From positions 1 to 52,030 of IMG/VR virus record IMGVR_UViG_3300043446_002027: 52,030 nt of DNA; one strand, 5' to 3'. Positions within the stretch are counted from its first letter, which is position 1. Each line of letters begins with the position of its first letter. The translations under genes were made by a program, and so were the position numbers. Of the stretch, positions 27,482-37,466 are shown piece after piece. The DNA comes from a virus. Under the pieces are notes generated by a model. That model saw nothing but the letters and a program-made list of their open reading frames with translations, had not been told where the DNA came from and did no database searches.

Positions 27482-30400
27482 CTAACCTCCGCGTATTAAC
27501 CATGTTACTGGGAAGGTAGGACCGCGTCGCGGCGTACAGTAAACATTGTTATTGAAGTAGATTCTGTAGTTCCAGATATCGGTGCCAGCAACTTGAAAAG
27601 CACCGGCCGACACATATCTGGCTGCCATACTGGCAGCGGCTGCATAATTAGTATAGCCACCTGTGCCGTAAATACTACCTCCCCAGGTCTGTATGGCTAC
27701 ATTGACATTGCCGTCAGACATGGTCATAGTGCTGGTATTTACAGTAACTACATTACTGTTAGATCTAGTAAAGGTATCCTTCCCGCTGTTGTAAAAGTAT
27801 ACTACGCCGTTGGTATATACCCATTGATTACTGTTACTTATTATATTCCCATTGGCATCAAGATCGGTTATAGTGATGTTGGCATAAGTAACAGTGGTTA
27901 ATACTGTGGCGCCGGTATTGGACAAGTAAGGCAAAAATGGTCCTCTATATGGCGGTGACCCACGATTTAAGCCCATGTCTCCCCAGCGACCGTTGTCTGC
28001 ATAGGTCAGCCAAGTAGTACTCACTGCACCATAAGCCGCATCGGTCATTTCCCAGTGGCTTTCTTGATCTAACTCAAAAGGTATCAATACAGGCCGGTAT
28101 GCTTGATATTCTTTCAGTGGTATGAGTTCGATAAATCTATCAATGGGTTGATACACGGTGGCATTAAAGTCTAAATATATGTGATTTTCCTGATACAAAC
28201 TGGGCTGCAAACTGGGCTCAATATGATTGTCGATCAGGTGTTCGGCCGCTAGTCCATATTCGATCCAGTTGCTGACATCAACATAGTCTGGGCCAATAGT
28301 TTGTCTGATACTATTGTCTCCCACTGTAGTGGGAGATATTACTAGGTTTGGTGCTGTGCCCACTGCGACCAATTCAGCAACCTTAGTCAATTTTAGCTTG
28401 GTCTGAGAATCAATAAATTCAGAGACCACAGTGTGATTAGATGCTGTGCTTACAGTGACATATTCTGACGTTAACATGCCTTCATAGCCTTCTTGAGCAG
28501 TTACCAAGATTGGTACCTGTGTACTCTCCAGTGCTTCAGCATCTGCGACCAGGTTAGCTGAAACCACGAATTGAATTTCAGTGGCCTGTTCAGCATATTC
28601 AGAATTGGTGTCACCAACTAATTCAGTATGACGGTATTGTTTTTCTCCTGTGGTAGACTCTGCAAATTCATTACCAGACTGTAAACCCCCGGTAAAGACC
28701 ACTCCTGTAAACTCTGTTTCCGGAACCACTATGTCTGGTTCTTGCGAATCAACACTGTAGGTTAAAGCAGTAACCAAATTACCAATGGCCGCAGTCTCTA
28801 TTATTTCAGTGGTCTTGCTGTCTAGTGCGATATTTCCCGAATACACATTACTAAACAAGTAAGTTTGATTTATGGGCACAGGATTAACTGAAATATTGCT
28901 GCCTACTTCTGGTCTATTGATATTATAACTTGCTCCAATAGCATTGCTGGTAAAGTATGTTTCTGTGCCAGGTTCAGTCTCATTACCAATGGCAGATGAC
29001 AGTGTGGTATCTGGCTGGCTATTGTAACTAGATTCTATAGCATCACTGGTAAGATAGGTATAATCTCCCGGCGATGACAGAGGTGATACTGTACTAATAT
29101 TAATATAACTACCGTCTCCGGCTGCAAAATCTGGTGTAACAATACCTCCCGTGATATAAACACCGTCATTGCCTATGTGTTGCTGAGTTAAGTCGGCCGA
29201 CACTCTTGCAGCAGTTTGGTTATATTCAGCATTAACCAATAATGGTACCTGTGTCAGCCTGTCTTGGACACCACCACTGGCTGATCTATTGTTTACTGCC
29301 CAAGTAGCAAATGGTATGAATATGTTACTGCCATCATGTTGATCTGCTATGACCTGATATACTGTTACATTAGACTCAAAATAAGTTTGCACAGTCCAAT
29401 CTAGGCTGAGATTACTATTTGTACTGACATTGGTAGCATAAGAGCCACGGTTTTCGCCATTGATGTACATGACCACACCCGGTGTGTCTAGATATAAGCT
29501 GCTGGTAATAGTTGCTCCATTGGCAGTTATACGCAAATTACTGGTGCGATAGGGATTATAGGCGGTTAGGTTAGCACCAAATTGTTCGTATTCTTCGTAG
29601 CGTACATAAGGTTGATTTAGAGTACCAAAATCTAAACTGTCTAATCTTGTGGTACCTACTGTGCGTAGTGTGTTAGTTAAAGCCCAAGGGCCTATGATGG
29701 TCACTGACCTTGTGTCGTAGGTTCTACGACTGGTTAACTGTTTGCCAATTTGCACTATATCCCCGGCTTGCAGCTCGGTGTAGGTACCGGCCACAATGAC
29801 ATTACTGTTGCCAGATCTAAATCTAGTAAATTCTAATTCACTAGCCGATTCATTGTTAACCGTTTTGTAATACTCAGGTACGTAGTAAGTACCCGAGGCC
29901 GGTATGGTAATATTACTGGTTACTAAAATTTCCCGGGCAAGCCCATCAGTAAACCAGATATTGGATAAAAATGTATTTGTGCGTTGTTCTGCCACACAGG
30001 GAATCACCAATTGGTAATCACCTATGCTGAGTATAGGCGCTGCCATATTAGTACCAGAACCAAATGGTATAGTTACTACAAAATGATCCATGGTTGCTAA
30101 CTTGCTAACACCGGTGTAATTTCTATAATTTCTTTCTAGATACCCATAGCTCAGTGCTGCATACACATTGCTTAGTGTTGGTATACGTTGAGTTAATATA
30201 AATTCATATCTGGCTTCGGAACTAGTTTGTGCTGTACTAGTCACTAGGTCTACTGTGCGTGGATAAAATCCTTGATTAACTTCGGTAAAACTGCCCGGTC
30301 CTAATAATCGCCACTGCCCTTCATAACTGTAGCTGCCAAAGACCACACTGGTTCCTGTAGGTGCAGTGGTACTGGCAGCTAAATCCAGTTCGTCAGCTCC

Positions 30401-33400
30401 AGTGATACCCACAGTCTTTGAACTGTCATGATTAGCACTATCGTAAAAATACTCTATGTACTGAAAAGTCTTACCTGTGTAAAAACCAACTTCATAGGTC
30501 ACTGCTGGTGCAGGTACATTGGCCTTAAACAGCACAACAGTATTGGCTGTAAGAGTTTGTGGATTACTAACTGTAACAAAGTTACCAGTCATATTCAGCA
30601 CAGTGGGCACGGTAATTGGTACGGTAGGTCCATTTTGTACAAATATCTTATTGAGTTCGTAACTGAAACTGCCAGTAAATGGTGTTACCGGAGCTGCAAA
30701 CTCAATGGTAGTAGTAGAGATTTGTACGCTGTTTCCAGCAGGAATACTCTGTGCCGAACTCAGAACTACAAAATACTCAGTTCTGGCCAGCACTGTGCTT
30801 GTTACTCCAGGGCCTACTGCAACAGCTACATTAACATTAGCAAGACCAGCAGATACATTTACAAACACACCAGACTCTGGTTCCATGGTCACTGTAAAAG
30901 TTTCTAGTGCTTCAGCAACAGCATCATCAACGGGTGTTAAAACAAGCACCGCTGACCCGGCACTGATTGTGACATTGCCAGACAAACTTGCTAGACCAAA
31001 ATCACTAGCAGTGACATCGGTTCCTGATATAGTATAAGCTACATTACTACCGTTGGTTAGTGTGGTACCTGACGCAGTAAGTGTAAAACTAATGCTACCG
31101 GTATTCTCCACAATGATATTGGCATTGCTGGTCAGTGTGTAATTAACCGGTTGACTAGTTTTGGATACAACTGTGGCTGTGCCAACAATATCTGGGCCCT
31201 TTACAGTCTGGTTAATAAAAAACTTATCCTGGTCAACAGCAGTAACCCTAACACTAGTGCCAGCTGATACTGTGTTAAGCACAGTAATAGTGTTGCTGGT
31301 GGTTGCAAATGCACAGGCGCCAAATATCCTGGTACCAGTGGCAGTGACAAATACATGATCTACTGTGACATTGGCATGAATTGGTTGATCCACAATCACG
31401 GTATTACCAACAAAATCCAATAAGACATTTCCTGCTAACACCGAATTAGTGTATCCATTGACAAAACCAATGGTATTGCCCATGAGCTTGATATTACTGT
31501 ATTTGGTCAGACTGGTGTTGGGCACAGTGAGCAGCAGATAGTCAGCACCAGTTCGATAACTGGTCACAGTATGGTTGGCTTGGAATTTGTTTATTACTTG
31601 ACTACTAACAGTTATGCCGTTGCCGCTAATGTAATCGCCGATTTGAATGTTAGCAGTAGACAATAACGGAATATCGGCCCAATTGACTGTACTAGTTGTT
31701 GTACTTGCGTTCATACCTAGAGGCAAGCTGGACATGGTAGTACCCACCCAACGTAGTCTAAAGCCGTTAAATTCGCCAAGCTGTTGCGGTTTAAAATAAA
31801 TCCTAGGAATTTCGTTGCTGTCTAATCTACCCACTGTGATATTCAATGGGTCAACATTATTGATAGGTAAGCCCTGGTAAAGATCGCCGGGCTCTGGATA
31901 CAGTATGTCTCTACCTACTAATTCACCAAAAGCTGTGATAGTTTGATAGACTTGATCAGACTCGAATGTGATATAACCATCGGTGCCAACATTAATATTG
32001 CTATAGATGTTTCCATAGTGATTTAGTTGAAATCCTAGATTAAGATCTAGTGTGATGCCAAGATCTTGGTCTCCGTAATCCGGTGGTTCAATGATACCAT
32101 AGATAGGAGTTATCCTATTAATAGCTGTGACAGCAGGATTATAATAGTCGCCTAAATCGCTGCTGCTCTGAGCCGAAATAGTGAAATCATAAGCACGATC
32201 GCCTAATACAAAACAACTACGAGCTGGGCCTGTGCGCTGTGCACGAAAACTCACACCTAGATAATCCCCGGTGTTGAGAGTTCCATTTACTGCACCATTA
32301 CTGTAACTAGTTATTCTAGTGCCAGTCTTAACTGCGATGCCCTGTTGTCCTAGTAACTTCACTTTGATCGGTTCCATACCAATGTGAGACACAGGGCCCG
32401 ACATGTCAGGTACTATAATAGGTATAGCTCGCTCTATGCCAGTTAGATCTAAAGTAGTAAATTCTTCCAGACTATGTGTAGCCAATTTGCTGGCGCCTAT
32501 TACACTGATTAAGGTTACCTTGGCCTCAAAGTCATAATACTCAAATTGATTGTCAGTAATAAAATGCAGCACACGATTATTATCATGTCCAGTTACCCAG
32601 AGCTGATTGTCATAATTAAAACAATAAGCTGGTGCAAAGTCAGGTGTTTCCCATACTGCATAGCTGGGATTATTTCCGTCGAAAATTAATATTCTGCGAT
32701 TGTTAGAATCTGGTACAGCTACTCTACTGGCATTGTTTAGACTACAAGGAGAACCCAAAGCCGAGCCAGTGTACAATAAATTGGTGCTACCACCAGCAGT
32801 GACATAGTAAACTTCGTGACCCCGAGTAACAGCAATTACATCGCTGCCGATACAGGCCAGATCCACGATGTCCTCACCGGCAATTGTTACTGTGCTTTGT
32901 AAAGAGAATGCAGTGGTTAGACGACTGATATTTTCGTAGCCAGCTATCCAAATTGAAGTACCATGTAGATCCAATGCACTGATATAAGGATATAGTCTGC
33001 GTAGATAGTTCCAACGAGCCATGTCCATGAAAGAACCGCCATTAGGAAGATCTTGTAGATAATATAAATCATCTAAGAAAAATATAGGCGTTACAGTAGG
33101 CTCAAAACTATCACTGCTGACATATCTATTATCGAAACTGATACGATACAGTTTACCGTCATTGCATAAACATATTAGTTCGTAGTTATAAGTGGTAACT
33201 GCTGTGTCCTGAGATTGACGTTTAACATAATCAATAGGTCCAGCCGGCAATTTAACCCTGGACACCATTTCTTGTTGACTGCTGTAAAAACATACAGCAT
33301 TGTCTATGTTATCCAAGACCACATGCAGCAGTTCTATGTCTACTAGATTTTTTCCAAAGCCTAATGTATACTGTTGTGATACAAGATCGCCGTAAAAACT

Positions 33401-33736
33401 AATTCTAAACTCAGCAGGATCGTAATTAAACCAGCGTTTACGAGATTCTCTAGGAATTACAGTGGGTTGATATAGATTCTTGTTAACCACTGCAAAACAC
33501 ATTTCAGTGTTGTCCAGCGTATAAGGAATGAACCTATGACCTAAATATCCAGCAGGTGTGGTTATTTGAGCACTAACACGATAACCCGGACCCAATTGCA
33601 AAGGTCGCGTCTGTTCCACACTACCATTTACTGATACTGTGATGTTGGCCGCGATATCGAGTTGTTGGCTTTGTGTGCTAGTAAATTCTACTGTGACGTT
33701 ACTATTGGGAGTGCATTCGGAAACGCTGTAAAACAC
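27482..33736 (-). CDS. Very large multidomain virion protein (2084 aa)
   Basis: GTG start at 33736 (MFYSVSECTPNSNVTVEF), supported by GGGAG about 7 nt upstream. Residues ~130-450 look like a beta-propeller, with repeated blades such as DIVDLACIGSDVIAVTRG, VAVPDSNNRRILIFDGNN and NQLWVTGHDNNRVLHF. Residues ~545-670 resemble a nidogen-like domain (NINVGTDGYITFESDQ). A Calx-beta-type domain lies at about 860-950 (NVTISAGSAVLVLTPVDDAVAEALETF shortened here to its pattern). The C-terminal third is repetitive in short Glu/Thr/Ser-rich segments, and the end contains a mosaic of YANITITDLDANG-type strands. This is a plausible baseplate or tail-tip protein that contacts host or environment. A 12-bp perfect inverted repeat encloses its start codon (33704-33750). 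No close family was recognised. Confidence 0.72.
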   Translation of the reverse strand: MFYSVSECTPNSNVTVEFTSTQSQQLDIAANITVSVNGSVEQTRPLQLGPGYRVSAQITTPAGYLGHRFIPYTLDNTEMCFAVVNKNLYQPTVIPRESRKRWFNYDPAEFRISFYGDLVSQQYTLGFGKNLVDIELLHVVLDNIDNAVCFYSSQQEMVSRVKLPAGPIDYVKRQSQDTAVTTYNYELICLCNDGKLYRISFDNRYVSSDSFEPTVTPIFFLDDLYYLQDLPNGGSFMDMARWNYLRRLYPYISALDLHGTSIWIAGYENISRLTTAFSLQSTVTIAGEDIVDLACIGSDVIAVTRGHEVYYVTAGGSTNLLYTGSALGSPCSLNNASRVAVPDSNNRRILIFDGNNPSYAVWETPDFAPAYCFNYDNQLWVTGHDNNRVLHFITDNQFEYYDFEAKVTLISVIGASKLATHSLEEFTTLDLTGIERAIPIIVPDMSGPVSHIGMEPIKVKLLGQQGIAVKTGTRITSYSNGAVNGTLNTGDYLGVSFRAQRTGPARSCFVLGDRAYDFTISAQSSSDLGDYYNPAVTAINRITPIYGIIEPPDYGDQDLGITLDLNLGFQLNHYGNIYSNINVGTDGYITFESDQVYQTITAFGELVGRDILYPEPGDLYQGLPINNVDPLNITVGRLDSNEIPRIYFKPQQLGEFNGFRLRWVGTTMSSLPLGMNASTTTSTVNWADIPLLSTANIQIGDYISGNGITVSSQVINKFQANHTVTSYRTGADYLLLTVPNTSLTKYSNIKLMGNTIGFVNGYTNSVLAGNVLLDFVGNTVIVDQPIHANVTVDHVFVTATGTRIFGACAFATTSNTITVLNTVSAGTSVRVTAVDQDKFFINQTVKGPDIVGTATVVSKTSQPVNYTLTSNANIIVENTGSISFTLTASGTTLTNGSNVAYTISGTDVTASDFGLASLSGNVTISAGSAVLVLTPVDDAVAEALETFTVTMEPESGVFVNVSAGLANVNVAVAVGPGVTSTVLARTEYFVVLSSAQSIPAGNSVQISTTTIEFAAPVTPFTGSFSYELNKIFVQNGPTVPITVPTVLNMTGNFVTVSNPQTLTANTVVLFKANVPAPAVTYEVGFYTGKTFQYIEYFYDSANHDSSKTVGITGADELDLAASTTAPTGTSVVFGSYSYEGQWRLLGPGSFTEVNQGFYPRTVDLVTSTAQTSSEARYEFILTQRIPTLSNVYAALSYGYLERNYRNYTGVSKLATMDHFVVTIPFGSGTNMAAPILSIGDYQLVIPCVAEQRTNTFLSNIWFTDGLAREILVTSNITIPASGTYYVPEYYKTVNNESASELEFTRFRSGNSNVIVAGTYTELQAGDIVQIGKQLTSRRTYDTRSVTIIGPWALTNTLRTVGTTRLDSLDFGTLNQPYVRYEEYEQFGANLTAYNPYRTSNLRITANGATITSSLYLDTPGVVMYINGENRGSYATNVSTNSNLSLDWTVQTYFESNVTVYQVIADQHDGSNIFIPFATWAVNNRSASGGVQDRLTQVPLLVNAEYNQTAARVSADLTQQHIGNDGVYITGGIVTPDFAAGDGSYINISTVSPLSSPGDYTYLTSDAIESSYNSQPDTTLSSAIGNETEPGTETYFTSNAIGASYNINRPEVGSNISVNPVPINQTYLFSNVYSGNIALDSKTTEIIETAAIGNLVTALTYSVDSQEPDIVVPETEFTGVVFTGGLQSGNEFAESTTGEKQYRHTELVGDTNSEYAEQATEIQFVVSANLVADAEALESTQVPILVTAQEGYEGMLTSEYVTVSTASNHTVVSEFIDSQTKLKLTKVAELVAVGTAPNLVISPTTVGDNSIRQTIGPDYVDVSNWIEYGLAAEHLIDNHIEPSLQPSLYQENHIYLDFNATVYQPIDRFIELIPLKEYQAYRPVLIPFELDQESHWEMTDAAYGAVSTTWLTYADNGRWGDMGLNRGSPPYRGPFLPYLSNTGATVLTTVTYANITITDLDANGNIISNSNQWVYTNGVVYFYNSGKDTFTRSNSNVVTVNTSTMTMSDGNVNVAIQTWGGSIYGTGGYTNYAAAASMAARYVSAGAFQVAGTDIWNYRIYFNNNVYCTPRRGPTFPVTWLIRGG

Positions 33737-33750
33737 CGTGCACTCCCAAT
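33704..33750 (-). promoter_or_regulatory. 12-bp perfect inverted repeat enclosing ribosome binding site and start codon
   Basis: ATTGGGAGTGCA at 33704-33715 is repeated in inverse orientation at 33739-33750, with a 23-nt loop. In the transcript the 5' arm contains the GGGAG ribosome binding site, the loop holds the GTG start, and the 3' arm is codons ~7-11 of the 2084-aa gene. Folding would hide the ribosome binding site. No U-run follows, so it is not a terminator. Confidence 0.65.
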
Positions 33751-33779
33751 TTAGTTAAATCAGTCAATATCCTAACCTA

Positions 33780-34943
33780 TTAGGTAGCAGTGATGTGACT
33801 GGTTTCTGCTGCTGCATTAGCTGCGGTTAGTGCAACTAAACGCATACCTGTGCCGAAAGCGCGATTACTGTATAAAGCAGTATAGGTACGAGTTGGAGTT
33901 TCGTTGTAGACATTCACACTAATGCTGGTGCCTGCACCAATGACTTCAGCACCTACCGTACCCAACATGTCTAGCTCATCGCTATAACGATATCTCGGAG
34001 TGCTGAGATTATTAATAAAAGTAACTACAAATTCTCCACCTTCAGTTAAACTCTGCTGAGGGTAAGGGTTTATCAACGCCGGACTGTCTTCACTGCTGAC
34101 GCTGGCATATCGCTTTCTGCTGGGACTGAGTACATCGTTTTCACGTACAATAAATTTATAAAATTCATTAGGTATTCCAGTACCGCCTAAGCAATAAACA
34201 GGACAACGACTGGTTTCGTTAGAATTATTATTAGCCTGGTTCGTAGTTAGAGCAGGATTATTTGCCTTGCGTAAAGCACCACCACCTCGTACATGACCGT
34301 TTAGTCTATCAACTGGACGCTGAATTAAGAACCAACGCAAAGGACTATTACCGCTGCCGTCATTGGCCGAATCCAAATATACCTGAGGTACTTCTTCTTG
34401 GCTGTCTTCCCATACAGCAAACAATATACCACGATTAGTCAAGGTCAAAGTATAACTCATCGGATAAGCACCTTCAGAGCCAACATCAGGCTGACGATTA
34501 ATAAACACCTGATCAAAGGCATCCTGTCCCGAACTTGCAGGCGAGGTAGTGGTCCACGATTCACTGATATTACCTGGAGGCTCCCTTAGTGCTGGTGTTG
34601 TACTTCTGTTATTAAGATAAGTAATACCGCCTGCATCAGAGTACTGCAACTTAGTACCTGCATGCACTGCTAGTCTATTATCGTCAATAAAGTTAAACAT
34701 AAAACGCCATGCACTGCTGATAGTATTACCCGCAGGAACGTAATCGTACATGGGATCTACACCAATGTTACTTTCAAAGAGCACCTTGTATCCAGTGGTA
34801 GGACTACCAGCAGTTTGGAATACCTTGGTAAAGTAATTTACATTATCACCGCGCACAGCACTGTTACTAATCTGTTCTGAGACATCTAAGACTAGATTAG
34901 CTAGTGTAGTAAAACCATGCTTGGTTACTGAATAACATGCCAT
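33780..34943 (-). CDS. Virion structural protein, short paralogue (387 aa)
   Basis: Begins MACYSVTKHGFTTLANLVLD with AGGAGC 8 nt upstream. Residues ~85-370 are homologous to the C-terminal ~320 residues of the neighbouring 815-aa protein. Shared landmarks are AGTKLQYSDAGG / AGTSVQFSDAAR, TNRGILFAVWE / TNRGLFFGVWE, FLIQRPVDRLNG / FVIQRPVDRLTG, YKFIVRENDVL / WKFIVRESDVL and NLSTPRYRYSDELDMLG / NLSTPRFRYSEELDMVG. Pairs of such proteins are found in structural gene clusters of T4-like aquatic phages. I know no assigned function; a tail or baseplate appendage is likely. The gene lies 15 bp after its paralogue, consistent with tandem duplication. Confidence 0.78.
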   Translation of the reverse strand: MACYSVTKHGFTTLANLVLDVSEQISNSAVRGDNVNYFTKVFQTAGSPTTGYKVLFESNIGVDPMYDYVPAGNTISSAWRFMFNFIDDNRLAVHAGTKLQYSDAGGITYLNNRSTTPALREPPGNISESWTTTSPASSGQDAFDQVFINRQPDVGSEGAYPMSYTLTLTNRGILFAVWEDSQEEVPQVYLDSANDGSGNSPLRWFLIQRPVDRLNGHVRGGGALRKANNPALTTNQANNNSNETSRCPVYCLGGTGIPNEFYKFIVRENDVLSPSRKRYASVSSEDSPALINPYPQQSLTEGGEFVVTFINNLSTPRYRYSDELDMLGTVGAEVIGAGTSISVNVYNETPTRTYTALYSNRAFGTGMRLVALTAANAAAETSHITAT

Positions 34944-34958
34944 TTAAATTGCTCCTGA

Positions 34959-37406
34959 TCAGGTTGGTATATCTCTTAACATGGCGATTCTTAGTCCAGT
35001 GTTATATGAACCATTGGAACTAAGTGCGCGATACAATCTTGGACCAGATTCGTTGTAGGCAGTAATACTAATATCATTACTGGCCATACAGACATCTGCA
35101 CTAGTCTGCCCAACCATGTCTAATTCTTCGCTGTATCTAAATCTTGGTGTACTTAAATTGTGTAGGAAACTAACCAAATACTTGCTGTCCTCACTGAGAG
35201 CAATTTGATTGCTACTATTTAAAATAGCAAAACTGTCTTGGCTATGTGCGTCAGCAGGCACACGATATGGTGTGATTCTGGTTTCTATGGTTGTACTAGC
35301 TGTAATAACATTTGAGTTAGCGAATCTGCTTTCACACTGTGGATCACCTTGTGTAGGATGCAGTACATCACTTTCACGTACAATGAATTTCCAATATTTG
35401 TAGCCTACACTGTTAATGCAAAATACAGGTGCACGACCAGTAGTTAGTGCTCGACCTGTTAGTCTATCAACTGGTCTTTGAATTACAAACCAATTAAAAT
35501 AATTATCCAGAGTCTGACGTGTTTTTTGCATGACACTCCAACTACCTTCCCATACACCAAAAAACAAACCGCGATTGGTTATGGTCAATGCATAATTCAG
35601 TGGATATGCTTCTGGATATTCTGCCACACGTTTTTGTCTGTTAATAAATCCAACATCAGCAGTAACACTGGGATGAATTCTTAAATTTCCTGTGTAAGTT
35701 AATTCGCCTTTCAAGGTACTTGGTATGACATTACCCATAATACCAGCACGATCTATGTAAACACCGTCAGTGTTAGATACCTTAGGAATACGAGCAGCAT
35801 CGCTGAACTGTACACTGGTTCCTGCATAAACAGCAGCCACTTGTTCTTCGATAACTTCAAAGACCAGTCTCCAAGGTTGCAGTTGATCAAAAATAAACTG
35901 AAGTTTTTCGTTGTCAGGTAGGCTTTGATTACTGCTCAACACCAAGTTAGCAGTTGTATGTGTGGTATTCATTGATACATTGGTAACAGTGACCGTGCCA
36001 TCAATACTGCCTTGTTTACGCACTGTAACACTACCTGTGGCCGGACTAGCAGAAGGAGCAGCTAGTGCACTATAGGTAAACACTGTGCCACTAGAAACAG
36101 TGATAACAAAAATACCGTTATAATCTAGTTCATTGGCTCCTCCGACTATAACTGTGTCGCCATTGCTGAGATTGTGCGGAGCCGATGTAGTAACTGTTAC
36201 TGTGGTGCCGGATCTAGTCAGACTGGTCAATGACAGCAACGGCGTGTAACTTATTACACGTTGACCGGTGTAAATGCTGGGCAAGAAACTATTTTGTGTG
36301 GTTAAACCATCAACACTTAGACTTTTAACATCCGATGTAGCACCGTTGACATTGGCAAAAACTCCAACAGCATCATTTAATGGATCTGCCGCGGCGCCGG
36401 CTTCTAAGATAGCAGTAAATGTATTTGGAATTTGAGTATCACCACTGGTAAATGATAATCCAGCTCCGGTACAAGTAATAACATCACCCTCATTTAGTGT
36501 AACATTATTACTGAAAGTCAGATATTGTGCTTCATCCACAAACACCGGATAACCACCGATGAATGGGCTATAAGTTGTATCAACTGAAGTATAAATTTTA
36601 ATTGTTTTAACATCAGTAATTGTGGTATTAGCCGGTACTGAACCAGTGCCACTGACCAATGTAACACGCTGACCAATCTTGGCATTGCCGCTTAACCCAA
36701 TGGTAATGTCTGTGCCCGCCTCGTTACCGCTACCGGTTATTTTAGACCAATACCATGCACCACCGCTGGGCCATGTGGTATTTGATATAGGACCTCCGGT
36801 ACCTCCACTGCCGTTATTACCGTAAAAAGCTCGCCATTGCGAAACATTAGCTGCGCCAAATGACTTGGTGTTTACTGTGGCGCCATTATAACTGCTGCCC
36901 AAATATGTTGGTTTAAAACCTTTGCTACTGGTTAAATTTCCTGATAAGGTGATAACAGCTTGTTCACCGCTGATAAAACTAGTAGTGGCTGTACCACTAG
37001 GAGGCACAGTATAGATTGGATTACCTATAACTTCATATGAATTAATAGCACTGGTGCCTGCCTTGATTCCTGTAACTTGTAATACTAAAGGTTCGGTATA
37101 GGTGCCACCATCCAGTTGCACTTGATCCCCCACTGTATACCCAGAGCCATAGTTACTAATTGTAAAAACTGTTTCTCTAATAGGCCAAGAACCGTAGGTA
37201 ACATCTGCATTGGCAATATTGCTAATTAGGCCTAGGGTGTTGCGGTACATGACATTGGCCACAGTAAATGCGCCGCGATAGGTTAGATCGTTAATTGCGT
37301 GCCAAACTACTTCTTTGGCACTGACCAGTCCATTACGCTCAACGCTGTAGAACTGTTGATCTGGCTTGTTTACTTCATAAACTGTTCTAAAGGAACGTAT
37401 AGTCAT
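34959..37406 (-). CDS. Virion structural protein, long paralogue (815 aa)
   Basis: Starts MTIRSFRTVYEVNKPDQQ with AGGAGA ~9 nt upstream and a late-promoter-like box 47 bp upstream. The C-terminal ~320 residues are the domain shared with the 387-aa neighbour (WFVIQRPVDRLTG, WKFIVRESDVLHPT, LSTPRFRYSEELDMVG). The extra ~450 residues contain beta-sandwich-like stretches, including VGDQVQLDGGTYTEPLVLQV and LTRSGTTVTVTTSAPHNLSNGDTVIVGG, patterns common in phage fibre and baseplate proteins. It may have gained the N-terminal part by insertion after duplication, or the short copy may have lost it. Structural role inferred from context; the precise function is unknown. Confidence 0.78.
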   Translation of the reverse strand: MTIRSFRTVYEVNKPDQQFYSVERNGLVSAKEVVWHAINDLTYRGAFTVANVMYRNTLGLISNIANADVTYGSWPIRETVFTISNYGSGYTVGDQVQLDGGTYTEPLVLQVTGIKAGTSAINSYEVIGNPIYTVPPSGTATTSFISGEQAVITLSGNLTSSKGFKPTYLGSSYNGATVNTKSFGAANVSQWRAFYGNNGSGGTGGPISNTTWPSGGAWYWSKITGSGNEAGTDITIGLSGNAKIGQRVTLVSGTGSVPANTTITDVKTIKIYTSVDTTYSPFIGGYPVFVDEAQYLTFSNNVTLNEGDVITCTGAGLSFTSGDTQIPNTFTAILEAGAAADPLNDAVGVFANVNGATSDVKSLSVDGLTTQNSFLPSIYTGQRVISYTPLLSLTSLTRSGTTVTVTTSAPHNLSNGDTVIVGGANELDYNGIFVITVSSGTVFTYSALAAPSASPATGSVTVRKQGSIDGTVTVTNVSMNTTHTTANLVLSSNQSLPDNEKLQFIFDQLQPWRLVFEVIEEQVAAVYAGTSVQFSDAARIPKVSNTDGVYIDRAGIMGNVIPSTLKGELTYTGNLRIHPSVTADVGFINRQKRVAEYPEAYPLNYALTITNRGLFFGVWEGSWSVMQKTRQTLDNYFNWFVIQRPVDRLTGRALTTGRAPVFCINSVGYKYWKFIVRESDVLHPTQGDPQCESRFANSNVITASTTIETRITPYRVPADAHSQDSFAILNSSNQIALSEDSKYLVSFLHNLSTPRFRYSEELDMVGQTSADVCMASNDISITAYNESGPRLYRALSSNGSYNTGLRIAMLRDIPT

Positions 37407-37452
37407 TTATCAATTTCTCCTAGGCGGAATACGCATATTCCTAGATATATGT

Positions 37453-37460
37453 TATTTATC
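37453..37460 (-). promoter_or_regulatory. Late-promoter-like box (GATAAATA)
   Basis: Minus-strand GATAAATA, 7 of 8 to TATAAATA. It lies in the 60-bp gap between two structural genes and 47 bp before the start at 37406, leaving room for the AGGAGA ribosome binding site. Confidence 0.6.
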
Positions 37461-37466
37461 ACGCAG

